Origin: Beijerinckiaceae bacterium
GTDB lineage: Bacteria > Pseudomonadota > Alphaproteobacteria > Rhizobiales > Beijerinckiaceae
Length of the DNA: 64,000 nucleotides
Assembly (NCBI GenBank): GCA_947452455.1
Contig: CANGBX010000003.1
Span: forward strand, 1 to 64,000
Direction of reading: 5' to 3'
Shown: piece by piece, positions 44,627-54,473 of the stretch
How the letters are laid out: every line of letters begins with the position of its first letter
Numbering within the stretch: the first letter of the stretch is position 1
Position numbers and translations under genes: made by a program
The notes under the pieces: generated by a model
Databases searched by the model: none
Seen by the model: only the letters and a program-made list of their open reading frames with translations
Told to the model about the DNA's origin: nothing

Positions 44627-45543
44627 ATTTTCCCGAACTGCTGAATGCCTATGGCGCACCGCCGCTGGAAATCACCGGCGATCTCTCGCGCCTGCCGCAA
44701 TTCTCGCCCCTCACCCCCGGTGCACACGCACTGGATGAGGCCGCTCCACGCAGCCTCGACACATTGGTCATGCTGGCCCCGCCCGGCACCATCGAGCGCC
44801 GCGCAGCGCTCGCGCTGGCTTTGCGCGCACTGAAAGAAGACGCCTGCCTTGTGGCACTGGCGCCCAAGGACAAAGGCGGCTCGCGTCTGGCGGGTGATCT
44901 TGAATCTTTGGGCTGCACGTTTGAAGAAAGCTCAAAGCGCCACCACCGCATTTGCATCACACGCGACAAGGGGCAGGCGGACAAAATCGCGCAAGCCATT
45001 GCCGATGGCGCGCCGCGCTTTGACGAAGAGCTTGGCCTATGGACGCAACCCGGCGTGTTCAGCTGGAACCGCATTGATCCGGGCAGCGCTTTGCTTGTTG
45101 CCCATCTGCCCGATCTGTCGGGACGCGGCCTTGATCTGGGCAGCGGCTTGGGCGTGCTCTCGCATGCCGTGTTGCGCTCGCCCAAAGTCAGCGCGCTGAC
45201 GCTGGTTGAACTTGATGCGCGTGCGCTGGCCTGTTCGCGACGCAATGTCAGCGATGGCCGCGCGCATTTTCTGCAAGCCGATGCGCGCCGATTGACAGAC
45301 GCCAATTTGAAAGCGCTCGATTTCGTGGTGATGAACCCGCCCTTCCATGATGGCGGCGCGGAAGATAAATCGCTCGGCCAATCATTCATCAAGACAGCGG
45401 CCGGCGCTTTGCGCAAAGGCGGCGCGCTTTATGCAGTGGCCAATCGCCACCTGCCTTATGAAGCCGTGCTCAAAGAGCATTTCCGCCGCGTCAATCTTGT
45501 GGCGGAAGAAGCCGGATTCAAATTGTTCGAGGCGGTTGCGTGA
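44623..45543 (+). CDS. RsmC-like class I methyltransferase
   Basis: 306 residues with two tandem Rossmann-like halves as in RsmC (16S rRNA G1207): a degenerate N-terminal half and a catalytic C-terminal half with LDLGSGLGVLSHAVL (motif I) and VVMNPPFHDGG (the NPPF motif of base N-methylators). LWTQPGVFSWNRIDPGS joins them, another RsmC trait. TTG start at 44623 overlaps the DUF1178 stop, and its own stop overlaps the GTG start of the pseudouridine synthase, so the three are translated in a chain. Confidence 0.87.
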   Translation: MNFPELLNAYGAPPLEITGDLSRLPQFSPLTPGAHALDEAAPRSLDTLVMLAPPGTIERRAALALALRALKEDACLVALAPKDKGGSRLAGDLESLGCTFEESSKRHHRICITRDKGQADKIAQAIADGAPRFDEELGLWTQPGVFSWNRIDPGSALLVAHLPDLSGRGLDLGSGLGVLSHAVLRSPKVSALTLVELDARALACSRRNVSDGRAHFLQADARRLTDANLKALDFVVMNPPFHDGGAEDKSLGQSFIKTAAGALRKGGALYAVANRHLPYEAVLKEHFRRVNLVAEEAGFKLFEAVA

Positions 45544-46274
45544 GCAAGCCAACAACCATCCGGCTCGACAAGCTGCTGGCCAATCTGGGCTATGGCTCGC
45601 GCCGCGAGATTGCCATGTTTGCGCAAGCGGGACGCTTTCTCTTGGATGGCGCGCGCATTGCGCGTGTGGATGAACGCATCGCGCTCACACCCGATCTGCC
45701 CGCACGCCTGACCTTTTATGGCGAAGAGCTCGACCCGCTGCCCGGCTGCGTGGTGATGATGCACAAGCCGCTGGGCGTAACCTGTTCGCATAAGGAAGCG
45801 GGGACACGTGTCTATTCACTCTTGCCCGACCGCTGGCAGCGCCGCGACCCCGCCTTTTCAACCGTGGGACGGCTCGACAAAGACACCTCGGGCCTGTTGC
45901 TGCTCACCGACGATGGCGCCTTTCTGCACAATGTGATTTCGCCCAAGCGCAACATCGCCAAAAAATACCGCGCCACACTCGACCGCCCTTTGCGTGGCGA
46001 TGAGGCGGCCATTTTTGCGGCCGGCACGCTGATGCTGGAAGGCGAAAAGACCCCGCTTCTGCCAGCCGTGCTGGATGTCGTATCCGAACGCGAAGCGGTG
46101 CTGACAATTACGGAAGGCCGCTACCACCAAGTGCGTCGCATGTTTGCGGCCGTGGGCAATCACGTGGTGAGCCTGCATCGCGAAGCCATTGGCGGACTGG
46201 TGCTGCCGGAGGATTTGGAGCCGGGTGAGTTTATGGTGTTGGGGGAAGAGGAGAGGGCGGAGATTTTCGGGTAG
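45540..46274 (+). CDS. RsuA family pseudouridine synthase
   Basis: 244 residues: an N-terminal S4 domain (IRLDKLLANLGYGSRREI) and a catalytic domain with GRLDKDTSGLLLLT, where the Asp is the nucleophile, and EGRYHQVRRM. The VMMHKPLGVTCSHKE segment and the size favour the 16S rRNA U516 enzyme RsuA over RluB/RluE. Starts with GTG in a GTGA overlap with the RsmC-like gene, giving a small 16S rRNA modification pair. The first palindromic repeat of a cluster begins three bases after the stop. Confidence 0.88.
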   Translation: MSKPTTIRLDKLLANLGYGSRREIAMFAQAGRFLLDGARIARVDERIALTPDLPARLTFYGEELDPLPGCVVMMHKPLGVTCSHKEAGTRVYSLLPDRWQRRDPAFSTVGRLDKDTSGLLLLTDDGAFLHNVISPKRNIAKKYRATLDRPLRGDEAAIFAAGTLMLEGEKTPLLPAVLDVVSEREAVLTITEGRYHQVRRMFAAVGNHVVSLHREAIGGLVLPEDLEPGEFMVLGEEERAEIFG

Positions 46275-46277
46275 GTC

Positions 46278-46365
46278 CGTCATTGCGAGCGTAAGCGAAG
46301 CAACCCAGAAGGCCCCACGCGTCACCGCTGGATTGCCACGTCGCCTGCGGCTCCTCGCAATGACG
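46278..46365. repeat. Dispersed palindrome, full copy
   Basis: CGTCATTGCGAGCGTAAGCG at the left and CTCCTCGCAATGACG at the right, core GGCCCCACGCGTCACC. It begins three bases after the RsuA-type stop codon. Confidence 0.88.
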
Positions 46366-46389
46366 AGCCCAAAGGCGACACCTTTGCAC

Positions 46390-46420
46390 CGTCATTGCGA
46401 GCAGAGCGAAGCAACCCAGA
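46390..46420. repeat. Dispersed palindrome, single arm
   Basis: Only the left arm is present (CGTCATTGCGAGC through AAGCAACCCAGA). It ends exactly where the stop codon of the minus-strand GIY-YIG gene begins. Confidence 0.85.
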
Positions 46421-46708
46421 CTAAGCCAAGGTCTCATACAAATCCTGCCAATGTGGGTTCATCGCCTCAATCAATTTCAATTTCGCTTTACGAGGCCCAG
46501 CCTTGATCTGCTTCTCGCGTGCAATGGCTTCATCCATGCGCTCGTAAGACTCATACCAGACAAGCAAAGTGCAAGTGTAACGGGACGCAAACCCCGCCTT
46601 CGCCTTGGTACGATGCTCATACACACGCCGCGACAGATCAGACGTCACGCCCGTATAAAGCGTGCCATTGCGTTTATTGGCCATGATGTAAACTGCGGGC
46701 TCACGCAT
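46421..46708 (-). CDS. Small GIY-YIG nuclease domain protein (UPF0213-type)
   Basis: 95 residues that are just the GIY-YIG domain: VYIMANKRNGTLYTGVT gives the two Tyr motifs, RRVYEHR the catalytic Arg, and EAIAREKQIKAG the metal-binding Glu. Such stand-alone proteins are common in alphaproteobacteria and their role is unknown. The gene is wrapped by copies of the dispersed palindrome on both sides, and its coordinates match the edges of the left copy to the base. Confidence 0.9.
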   Translation of the reverse strand: MREPAVYIMANKRNGTLYTGVTSDLSRRVYEHRTKAKAGFASRYTCTLLVWYESYERMDEAIAREKQIKAGPRKAKLKLIEAMNPHWQDLYETLA

Positions 46709-46760
46709 GACCTGAGGTTACGCATCACACCTCAACATGCCACCAACCAAAAGGTTGTTC

Positions 46761-46843
46761 TGGATTGCTTCGCTTCGCTCGCAATGACGGTGGAGAGATG
46801 CCGCCTCCGGGCCCGTCATTGCGAGCGAAGCGAAGCAATCCAG
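46761..46843. repeat. Dispersed palindrome, inside-out copy
   Basis: The arms are reversed compared with the other copies: CTGGATTGCTTCGCTTCGCT first and CGAAGCGAAGCAATCCAG last, with the CGTCATT ends facing inward. It lies between the start of the GIY-YIG gene and the stop of ubiG, two bases from the latter. Confidence 0.88.
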
Positions 46844-46845
46844 AC

Positions 46846-47607
46846 TTAGAACTTCCGCCCCACACACATATAATTCACATCCGTATCGCGCGACTGAGAC
46901 CACTTGTCCCGCAGCGGGTTGTAGACCACGCCCGCGACATCAAACACCTCAGCGCCACCTGCGGCCATCGCCTCTTCAAGCTCTGAGGGCTTCACGAATT
47001 TTTCCCATTGGTGCGTGCCGGCGGGCACCCAGCGCAACACATATTCGGCTCCCACAATCGCCAGAGCAAAAGACTTCAGAGTGCGGTTGAGCGTCGCCAT
47101 GAACAACAAGCCATTCGGCTTCACGAGCCCCGCGCAGGTTTTCACGAACGCGTTCACATCCGTCACATGCTCCACCACTTCCATGGCGGTGACGACATCA
47201 AAACGTGCGCCTTCAGCTAGCAGGTCTTCGGCTGTCACCGCGCGATAGGTGACAGGCGTCCCCATCTCGCGCGCATGCGCGGAGGCAATCGCAATATTGC
47301 CTGCCGCCGGATCAATGCCCGTCACATCCGCACCCAGACGCGCCAGCGGCTCGGCCAGAATCCCGCCGCCGCAGCCGATGTCGAGCAGCGAGAGACCTGC
47401 CAACGGGCTCGGGCGCTTGACGTCGCGCGGGCGGGCGGTGTCGGCGTCTGGGAAATGCTGGCAGATGTGGTCGCGGATATAGGCGATACGCACGGGGTTG
47501 AGACGGTGCAGCGGACGCATGGAGCCTTGCTCGGCCCACCAGTCGTCGCCCAGCGCCTCGAAGCGGGCGACATCCGCCTCATCCACTGTTGCGCGATTGC
47601 CTGCCAT
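46846..47607 (-). CDS. ubiG: Ubiquinone O-methyltransferase
   Basis: Methylates both hydroxyls during ubiquinone synthesis. 253 residues from the ATG at 47607. Motifs: DDWWAEQGSMRPLHRLNPVRI, LLDIGCGGGILAEPLARLGA (SAM binding), TAMEVVEHVTDV, and a membrane-binding insert around VGAEYVLRWVPAGTHQWEKF. The frame extends upstream without conservation. It is divergent from lysC with 167 bp between, a pairing well known in the order. Confidence 0.95.
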   Translation of the reverse strand: MAGNRATVDEADVARFEALGDDWWAEQGSMRPLHRLNPVRIAYIRDHICQHFPDADTARPRDVKRPSPLAGLSLLDIGCGGGILAEPLARLGADVTGIDPAAGNIAIASAHAREMGTPVTYRAVTAEDLLAEGARFDVVTAMEVVEHVTDVNAFVKTCAGLVKPNGLLFMATLNRTLKSFALAIVGAEYVLRWVPAGTHQWEKFVKPSELEEAMAAGGAEVFDVAGVVYNPLRDKWSQSRDTDVNYMCVGRKF

Positions 47608-47774
47608 CTCACTCGCCTCACATGCCTGTCCAAAGGCCCCGGAAAAGAGGCCAAATCCCGAGGACAAAAGATTGACTTGAGCCCCCTTGGCCGTCATCTA
47701 TACGCGCCCTGCGGCCCGGGGGGAACCTTCTCCCTGCTGCGGCACATTTCACCGGTCTCTTAGATTAGGCTCCT

Positions 47775-49010
47775 ATGTCCCGTCTGGTCATGAAATTCGG
47801 CGGCACTTCCGTCGCCAATATCGAGCGCATCAAGAATGTCGCGCGCCATGTGCAGCGCGAGGTGGCCGCTGGCCATCATATCGCCGTCGTCGTCTCCGCC
47901 ATGTCGGGCAAGACCAATGAGCTCGTCGGCTGGTGCAAAGAGGGCGCGGCCCTCTATGACCCGCGCGAATATGATGCCGTGGTCGCATCTGGCGAACAGG
48001 TGACCTCCGGCCTGCTCGCCATCGTGCTGCAAGATATGGGCATCCCGGCCCGCTCGTGGCAGGGCTGGCAGATCCCGATCAAGACATCGGATGCGCATGG
48101 CTCGGCCCGCATTGAAGACATTGACCCCAAGGGTCTGGAAGAAGGTTTTGCGCGCGGCGAAGTGGCCGTGATTGCGGGCTTTCAGGGCATTCATGTCGCC
48201 ACAGGCCGCCTGACCACGCTGGGGCGTGGCGGCTCGGATACATCGGCTGTGGCCATTGCTGCAGCGCTGAAAGCGGATCGCTGCGACATCTACACAGACG
48301 TTGATGGCGTCTACACCACAGACCCGCGCATTGTGCCCAAGGCCAAGCGGCTGGACCGGGTGGTCTTTGAAGAAATGCTGGAAATGGCTTCCCTTGGCTC
48401 GAAAGTGCTGCAAGTGCGCTCGGTCGAAGTCGCCATGGTCCATAAGGTCAAAACATTCGTGCGCTCATCCTTCGATGATCCCTCTGATCCGAAGCCCGGC
48501 ACGCTCATCTGCGACGAGGAGGATATTGTGGAACAGCAGGTCGTCTCAGGCATCGCCTATTCCAAGGATGAAGCGCAGATCACATTGCGCGATGTGGCCG
48601 ATAAGCCCGGCATTGCCGCGGCGATTTTCGTGCCGCTGGCGGACGCCAATATCAATGTCGACATGATCATTCAGGTCGTCTCGGATGATGCCAAGACAAC
48701 CGACCTCACCTTCACCGTGCCGACCGCCGATTTCGAGCGCGCCAAGAAGATTCTCGAGGATCACAAGGCCGAGGTTGGCTACAAGGATCTGGCTGGCGCC
48801 ACCGATGTGGTGAAAGTCTCGGCCATCGGCATCGGCATGCGCTCACATGCGGGTGTGGCAGCTCGCGCTTTCAAGGCTTTGTCGGACAAGGGCATCAATA
48901 TCCGCGCCATCACCACCTCCGAGATCAAGTTCTCGGTGCTGATTGATGCCGAATATACCGAGCTGGCCGTGCGCACGCTCCACACGCTTTACGGGCTCGA
49001 TAAGGCCTGA
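47775..49010 (+). CDS. lysC: Aspartate kinase
   Basis: First step of the aspartate family (Lys, Thr, Met, diaminopimelate). 411 residues, monofunctional: kinase domain starts VMKFGGTSVANIERIKNVA, then LGRGGSDTSAVAIAAAL and YTDVDGVYTTDPR; two ACT domains fill 260-411 (ITLRDVADKPG, VSAIGIGMRSHAGV). The arrangement fits lysine/threonine-feedback enzymes. An internal start for the beta subunit, as in some relatives, was not resolved. Ends at a strong terminator. Confidence 0.96.
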   Translation: MSRLVMKFGGTSVANIERIKNVARHVQREVAAGHHIAVVVSAMSGKTNELVGWCKEGAALYDPREYDAVVASGEQVTSGLLAIVLQDMGIPARSWQGWQIPIKTSDAHGSARIEDIDPKGLEEGFARGEVAVIAGFQGIHVATGRLTTLGRGGSDTSAVAIAAALKADRCDIYTDVDGVYTTDPRIVPKAKRLDRVVFEEMLEMASLGSKVLQVRSVEVAMVHKVKTFVRSSFDDPSDPKPGTLICDEEDIVEQQVVSGIAYSKDEAQITLRDVADKPGIAAAIFVPLADANINVDMIIQVVSDDAKTTDLTFTVPTADFERAKKILEDHKAEVGYKDLAGATDVVKVSAIGIGMRSHAGVAARAFKALSDKGINIRAITTSEIKFSVLIDAEYTELAVRTLHTLYGLDKA

Positions 49011-49040
49011 GCGGCGCCAAACAGGCCCAAACGCTTCCAA

Positions 49041-49073
49041 AACCCCCGCCCGGGTCGCCCGGCGGGGGTTTTT
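49041..49073 (+). terminator. Intrinsic terminator of lysC
   Basis: AACCCCCGCC (49041-49050) pairs with GGCGGGGGTT (49061-49070), extended by GGG/CCC around a three-base loop, and runs into five T. It is 30 bases past the lysC stop. Confidence 0.93.
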
Positions 49074-49240
49074 CGCAAAAAGAGCGAAAAAACTCCGTAA
49101 ACTTAGGCCAAAATGACGCAGGGACGCTGGTTTTTGCCATGCGGCAACGCTTGCGGTCCGGAGTTAGCGTTCGTATACGAAACTGAAAGCTTGCGACGGG
49201 CATCCCCCTGTCGCGGTGGGCCGAAGGCCGGACAGGACGA

Positions 49241-51511
49241 ATGATGCGAAGCGCGCTCGGGGGACCCCGCCTGCTGCTGCGCCGGCTCCGCGAGGTCATG
49301 GCGGACCCGGTGAGCGCACAGGTGCGCCTCGACAAGATCGTCGTCCATATCGCCTCCAACATGGTCGCCGAAGTCTGCTCGGTCTATGTGCTGCGCGATG
49401 ACAGCCGCCTCGAATTGTTTGCCACAGAAGGCCTCAATCGCGAAGCCGTGCATTTGACGACCATGCGCTCGGGCGAAGGTCTCGTCGGGCGCATTGCCGA
49501 GACGGCGGAAGCCCTCGCATTGTCGGATGCGCAATCCCACCCCGCCTTCTCCTACAAGCCCGAAACCGGCGAAGAGATTTACCAATCCTTCTTGGGCGTG
49601 CCGATTTTGCGCGGCGGCTCGACGCTCGGCGTTCTTGTCGTGCAGAACAAAGCGCGCCGCACCTATTCCGAAGAAGAAGTCGAAGCGCTTGAAACCACCG
49701 CCATGGTTTTGGCGGAAATGGTGGCGACCGGCGAATTGCAATCCATCGTGCGCCCCGGTGCCGAGATTGCCAATCGCCGCCACATGTCGCTCAAGGGTAT
49801 TGCGGTTGCCGATGGCGTGGGCCTTGGTCATGTCGTGCTGCATGAGCCGCGCGTCACCATCAAACAGCTGATTGCCGAAGATCCGGCGCGCGAAGAAGCC
49901 CGCCTTGATGCGGCGCTCGAAAGCGTGCGCCACAATATTGATCTGCTCGTCGACCGCGGCAATGCGGCGGGTGCTGGCGAACATCGCGAAGTGCTCGAAA
50001 CATTTCGCATGTTTGCCCATGATCGCGGCTGGCTGCGCCGCCTGCGCGAGGCGATTGGCTCAGGCCTGACAGCAGAAGCGGCCGTGGAGCGCGTGCAAAA
50101 TGATGCGCGCGCGAAACTGGCGCGCCGCACCGACCCCTATTTGCGCGAACGTCTGCATGATCTCGATGATCTGGCCAACCGCCTGCTGCATGAGTTGACG
50201 GGCGAGAGCTTTGTCGTGTCGCATGAGCAAATGCCCGACAATGCGATTATTGTGGCGCGCAGCATGGGCCCGGCGGCTCTGCTTGATTATGACCGCAAGA
50301 AATTGCGCGGCCTTGTGCTGGAAGATGGCGGCGCCTCTTCGCATGTCGCCATTGTCGCGCGCGCCATCGGCATTCCGATGGTGGGGGACGCGACCAATGT
50401 CACTGACCTGGTGGAACAAGGTGATGCGATCATCATCGATGGCGCGACGGGCGATGTTCAATTGCGCCCGCAGCCAGACGTGCAATCGGCCTATGCCGAA
50501 AAGGCCCGCCTGCGCGCTCGCCGCCAAGAGCAATATCACAAGCTGCGCGATGTGCCTTGCCTCACCAAGGATGGTGTGAAGATCGGGCTGCATATGAATG
50601 CGGGTCTGTTAATCGATCTGCCGCATGTCGCGGAAACGCGGGCGCAGTCGATTGGTCTCTTCCGCACCGAATTGCAATTCATGGTGGCTGCGCAATTCCC
50701 GCGCGGTGAACAACAATATCAGCTTTATAAAAGCGTGATGGATGCGGTGCCGGACACGCCGGTCACCTTCCGCACGCTCGACATCGGCGGCGATAAAATC
50801 CTGCCCTATATGTCGCGGCTGGAAGAAGATAATCCGGCGCTGGGCTGGCGCGCGATCCGCATCGGGCTTGATCGTCCGGGGCTGCTGCGCACGCAATTGC
50901 GTGCCATGCTGCGCGCGGGTGCGGGGCGCGATTTGCGCATCATGTTCCCGATGGTAGCGACTGCATCTGAGATTGATGCGGCAAAAGATCTGACCATGCG
51001 CGAAGTCATGCATCTGACGCGCCATGGTTATGAACTGCCGCGCGATCTGAAACTCGGCATTATGATCGAAGTGCCATCGGTTCTTTTCGCGCTTGATGAA
51101 ATTCTGCCGCGTGTGGATTTCGTCTCCGTCGGCTCGAATGATCTGACGCAATATCTCTTTGCGGCTGACCGCGACAACAAGCGTGTCTCCACACGCTTTG
51201 ATCCGCTCTCGCCTTCCATGCTGCGCGCGCTGAAGACAATCACCGACAAAGCGGAAACGCATGGCACATCCGTGACGCTGTGTGGCGAAATGGGCGGCAA
51301 GCCGCTCGATGCGCTGGCGCTGATTGGCATTGGCTATCGCAATCTGTCCATGTCGCCGGCTTCCATCGGTCCGGTGAAGGCCATGTTGCTCGCGCTTGAT
51401 GCAGGCGAAGCGCAAGCCTTTATTGCTGAGAAATTGACAGGCACGTCTGGTGCGGATTCCATTCGTGAAGATTTGCGGGCCTTTGCTGAAGCCAAAGGTG
51501 TACCGCTGTAG
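49241..51511 (+). CDS. ptsP: Phosphoenolpyruvate-protein phosphotransferase, nitrogen PTS (EI-Ntr)
   Basis: First enzyme of the nitrogen-related PTS, passing phosphate from PEP to NPr. 756 residues: an N-terminal GAF domain (about 20-165) that marks PtsP, then the EI domains. The phosphorylated His368 lies in [13 protein letters not shown]; the PEP-binding part includes [29 protein letters not shown] and [11 protein letters not shown] with the CGEMGG Cys loop. AGGA at 49233-49236 supports ATG 49241. Lies between lysC and prfA as in relatives. Confidence 0.95.
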   Translation: MMRSALGGPRLLLRRLREVMADPVSAQVRLDKIVVHIASNMVAEVCSVYVLRDDSRLELFATEGLNREAVHLTTMRSGEGLVGRIAETAEALALSDAQSHPAFSYKPETGEEIYQSFLGVPILRGGSTLGVLVVQNKARRTYSEEEVEALETTAMVLAEMVATGELQSIVRPGAEIANRRHMSLKGIAVADGVGLGHVVLHEPRVTIKQLIAEDPAREEARLDAALESVRHNIDLLVDRGNAAGAGEHREVLETFRMFAHDRGWLRRLREAIGSGLTAEAAVERVQNDARAKLARRTDPYLRERLHDLDDLANRLLHELTGESFVVSHEQMPDNAIIVARSMGPAALLDYDRKKLRGLVLEDGGASSHVAIVARAIGIPMVGDATNVTDLVEQGDAIIIDGATGDVQLRPQPDVQSAYAEKARLRARRQEQYHKLRDVPCLTKDGVKIGLHMNAGLLIDLPHVAETRAQSIGLFRTELQFMVAAQFPRGEQQYQLYKSVMDAVPDTPVTFRTLDIGGDKILPYMSRLEEDNPALGWRAIRIGLDRPGLLRTQLRAMLRAGAGRDLRIMFPMVATASEIDAAKDLTMREVMHLTRHGYELPRDLKLGIMIEVPSVLFALDEILPRVDFVSVGSNDLTQYLFAADRDNKRVSTRFDPLSPSMLRALKTITDKAETHGTSVTLCGEMGGKPLDALALIGIGYRNLSMSPASIGPVKAMLLALDAGEAQAFIAEKLTGTSGADSIREDLRAFAEAKGVPL

Positions 51512-51564
51512 AGACGCGCGCGCATCTGATTCGCACCGCCCGCTCTCACACGCCTGACACACAC

Positions 51565-52635
51565 ATGCTCCCTCAAGACAAGCTCGACCTCATCTTACGC
51601 AAGCATGAGGAAATTTCTGCCAAACTCTCCGAAGGCGCTTCAGGCCAGGAGTTTGTTGCGCTTTCCCGCGAATTGTCAGACCTCGATCCGGTGGTCGAAG
51701 CCATTCGCGCTTTCCGCACAGCAAGCGAAGACTTGGCGGGCGTGGAAGCCATGCTGGCCGATCCTGCGACAGACGCAGACATGCGCGCCATGGCCGAAGA
51801 CGAGCAAACCATTGCGCGCGAAAAGCTCAGCGCGCTCGAACATGACATTCGCATCGCGCTTCTGCCCAAAGATGCAGCCGACGAACATGGCGCTATTCTG
51901 GAATTGCGCGCGGGCACGGGTGGTGACGAAGCCTCTCTCTTTGTGGGTGATCTCTTCCGCATGTATGAGCGCTATGCGCAAATTCACGGCTGGAAGATGG
52001 AGCTCATGTCAGCGAGCGAGGGCACGGCTGGCGGCTATAAGGAAATCATCGCCTCCGTCGAAGGACGCGGCGTCTTTGCGCGTTTGAAATTTGAATCTGG
52101 CGTCCACCGCGTGCAGCGTGTGCCAGCCACCGAAACGCAGGGGCGCATCCATACGTCCGCTGCAACAGTCGCGGTTCTGCCCGAAGCGCAGGATGTCGAT
52201 ATTGATATCAACGAAGCCGATTTGAAAATCGATACGATGCGCGCACAAGGGGCTGGCGGCCAGCACGTCAACAAGACGGAATCAGCCATTCGCATCACGC
52301 ATATTCCGACCGGCACGATTGTCTTCGTGCAGGATGAGCGCTCGCAGCACAAGAATCGCGCACGCGCGATGTCGCTGCTGCGCTCGCGTCTTTATGACGA
52401 ACAACGCACCAAGCTTGATTCAGAACGCGCCGCTGATCGCAAAGCGCAAGTGGGCTCGGGTGATCGCTCTGAGCGCATCCGGACTTATAACTTTCCGCAA
52501 GGGCGGGTGACGGACCACCGCATCAATCTGACGCTCTACAAGCTTGATCGTGTGGTGGTGGGCGATGCGCTGGATGAAATTATCGATCCGTTGATCACGG
52601 AGCATCAGGCCGCGCAATTGGCGGCGGAGTCTTAA
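51565..52635 (+). CDS. prfA: Peptide chain release factor 1
   Basis: Terminates translation at UAA and UAG. 356 residues. GGQ motif within [13 protein letters not shown] and the PAT stop-codon-reading element in [13 protein letters not shown], which separates RF1 from RF2 (SPF). The coiled N-terminal domain (1-100) is intact. In many relatives prmC, which methylates the GGQ glutamine, follows at once; here a palindromic repeat and convergent purH follow instead. Confidence 0.96.
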   Translation: MLPQDKLDLILRKHEEISAKLSEGASGQEFVALSRELSDLDPVVEAIRAFRTASEDLAGVEAMLADPATDADMRAMAEDEQTIAREKLSALEHDIRIALLPKDAADEHGAILELRAGTGGDEASLFVGDLFRMYERYAQIHGWKMELMSASEGTAGGYKEIIASVEGRGVFARLKFESGVHRVQRVPATETQGRIHTSAATVAVLPEAQDVDIDINEADLKIDTMRAQGAGGQHVNKTESAIRITHIPTGTIVFVQDERSQHKNRARAMSLLRSRLYDEQRTKLDSERAADRKAQVGSGDRSERIRTYNFPQGRVTDHRINLTLYKLDRVVVGDALDEIIDPLITEHQAAQLAAES

Positions 52636-52642
52636 TCCCGCC

Positions 52643-52726
52643 CGTCATTGCAAGCGCAAGCGAAGCAACCCAGAGCCTCACGTGTAGCCTCTGGATTGCC
52701 GCGTCGCTGCGCTCCTCGCAATGACG
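52643..52726. repeat. Dispersed palindrome, full copy
   Basis: CGTCATTGCAAGCGCAAGCG at the left, CTCCTCGCAATGACG at the right, core GCCTCACGTGTAGCCTCTGG. It fills the gap between the convergent prfA and purH stops. Confidence 0.9.
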
Positions 52727-52742
52727 GTGCGCGGATTTTTGC

Positions 52743-54335
52743 TTAATGCCTGAAATGCCGATGCCCCGTGAGCACCATCGCAAGGCCCGCTTCATCTGCG
52801 GCCTTGAACACTTCATCATCGCGCATCGAGCCGCCCGGCTGGATGATTGCCGTTGCGCCGGCTTCAGCGGCAGCGAGCAAACCATCTGCGAATGGGAAGA
52901 ATGCGTCAGAGGCGACAACCGAGCCCTTTGCCAATGTTTCAGCCGAGCCCGCAGCCTTGGCGGCCTCGGCTGCTTTCCATGCGGCAATGCGCGAGGAATC
53001 AACACGGCTCATCTGGCCAGCACCCACACCAACCGTCGCGCCATTCTTGGCATAGACGATGGCATTCGATTTCACATGTTTTGCGACACGGAAAGCAAAA
53101 CGCATGTCCGACAATTCTTGGTTCGTCGGCTGACGCTTGGTGACGACTTTGAGATCCATGTCGTCAACAACCGCATTATCACGACCCTGCACGAGCAGGC
53201 CGCCTGCTACTGTTTTGAAGGTCAGGCCCTTGGCGCGCGGATCAGGTAGGCCACCGGTCAGCAAGAGACGCAGATTCTTTTTCGCTGCCACCATAGCAAT
53301 GGCTTCTTCATCTGCATCGGGAGCAATGATCACTTCCGTGAAAATTTTCACGATCTCTGAAGCGGCTTTCGCATCAAGCTTACGGTTCAAAGCAACAATG
53401 CCGCCGAATGCCGAGACGGGATCGCACCGCAAAGCTTTTTCATAGGCTTCCAGAAGCGAAGCGCCTTCCGCCACACCGCAAGGGTTGGCGTGTTTGATGA
53501 TGGCCACAGCTGCCGTGCGCGCGGGATCAAACTCGCTCACGCATTCGAAGGCCGCATCCGTATCATTCACATTGTTGTAGGAAAGCTGCTTGCCCTGCAC
53601 TTGGCGCGCGGTGGCGACACCAAAGCGCTTTTCGGGGGTCAGATAAAAACCCGCTGCCTGATGGGGGTTTTCGCCATAGCGCATCTTTTCCGCCAGATGG
53701 CCGCCGATGGCCCGATAGTCCGGCGCATCATCGCCTAGCTCATTGGCAAACCAGTTGGAGATCGCCGCATCATAGGCGGCGGTGCGCGCATAGGCTTTTT
53801 GCGCCAGCGCCTTGCGCAATGTGAGTGTTGTTGCGCCCTTGTTGGCTGAGAGCACATCGAGTACGCGTGCATAATCGCTCACATCCACAACCACCGCGAC
53901 ATCGCCATGGTTCTTCGCTGCCGCGCGGATCATCGCCGGGCCGCCAATGTCGATATTCTCGATGCAATCATCATAGGCCGCGCCCTTGGCCACCGTTTCT
54001 TCAAACGGATAGAGATTGACGACGAGCAGATCGATCGCGGGGATCGAATGCGCCAACATGGCCGCTTCATGTTCGGGATTTTCGCGGATCGCCAGCAGGC
54101 CGCCATGTACGCGCGGATGCAGCGTCTTCACGCGACCATCCATCATTTCCGGAAAACCGGTGATGTCGGCGACATCTTTCACGGGCAGACCCGCATCAGC
54201 GAGCGACTTGCGCGTGCCGCCTGTCGAGATGAGCTCGATGCCTTGCGCGCTCAGCGCCTTGGCGAAATCAATCAGGCCGGTCTTGTCGGAAACGGAAAGA
54301 AGAGCGCGCGTCACGCGACGAAGATGTGTGGGCAT
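52743..54335 (-). CDS. purH: Bifunctional AICAR transformylase/IMP cyclohydrolase
   Basis: Last two steps of purine synthesis. 530 residues from the ATG at 54335 ([20 protein letters not shown]). N-terminal MGS-like cyclohydrolase: [31 protein letters not shown]-terminal transformylase: [32 protein letters not shown] with the catalytic Lys/His. Ends near a palindromic repeat. Preceded by the heparinase-like gene on the same strand. Confidence 0.96.
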   Translation of the reverse strand: MPTHLRRVTRALLSVSDKTGLIDFAKALSAQGIELISTGGTRKSLADAGLPVKDVADITGFPEMMDGRVKTLHPRVHGGLLAIRENPEHEAAMLAHSIPAIDLLVVNLYPFEETVAKGAAYDDCIENIDIGGPAMIRAAAKNHGDVAVVVDVSDYARVLDVLSANKGATTLTLRKALAQKAYARTAAYDAAISNWFANELGDDAPDYRAIGGHLAEKMRYGENPHQAAGFYLTPEKRFGVATARQVQGKQLSYNNVNDTDAAFECVSEFDPARTAAVAIIKHANPCGVAEGASLLEAYEKALRCDPVSAFGGIVALNRKLDAKAASEIVKIFTEVIIAPDADEEAIAMVAAKKNLRLLLTGGLPDPRAKGLTFKTVAGGLLVQGRDNAVVDDMDLKVVTKRQPTNQELSDMRFAFRVAKHVKSNAIVYAKNGATVGVGAGQMSRVDSSRIAAWKAAEAAKAAGSAETLAKGSVVASDAFFPFADGLLAAAEAGATAIIQPGGSMRDDEVFKAADEAGLAMVLTGHRHFRH

Positions 54336-54473
54336 GGAATCACTTGTCCCGGGCCAGAATGAGAATGGGGGGCGATTAACATGCAGGACGTACAGGGGAA
54401 AGGCCGCACAAAGGCCATCCACGGCCGTCATGGATTTTAGGTATATCTTCCTGATTCCTGAGGGCTTTTCCGG

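Noticed and set aside
49103-51562. Two minus-strand frames of about 305 and 317 residues inside ptsP
   Set aside because: Both lie wholly opposite ptsP, whose EI motifs are intact; they look like codon-bias shadows.
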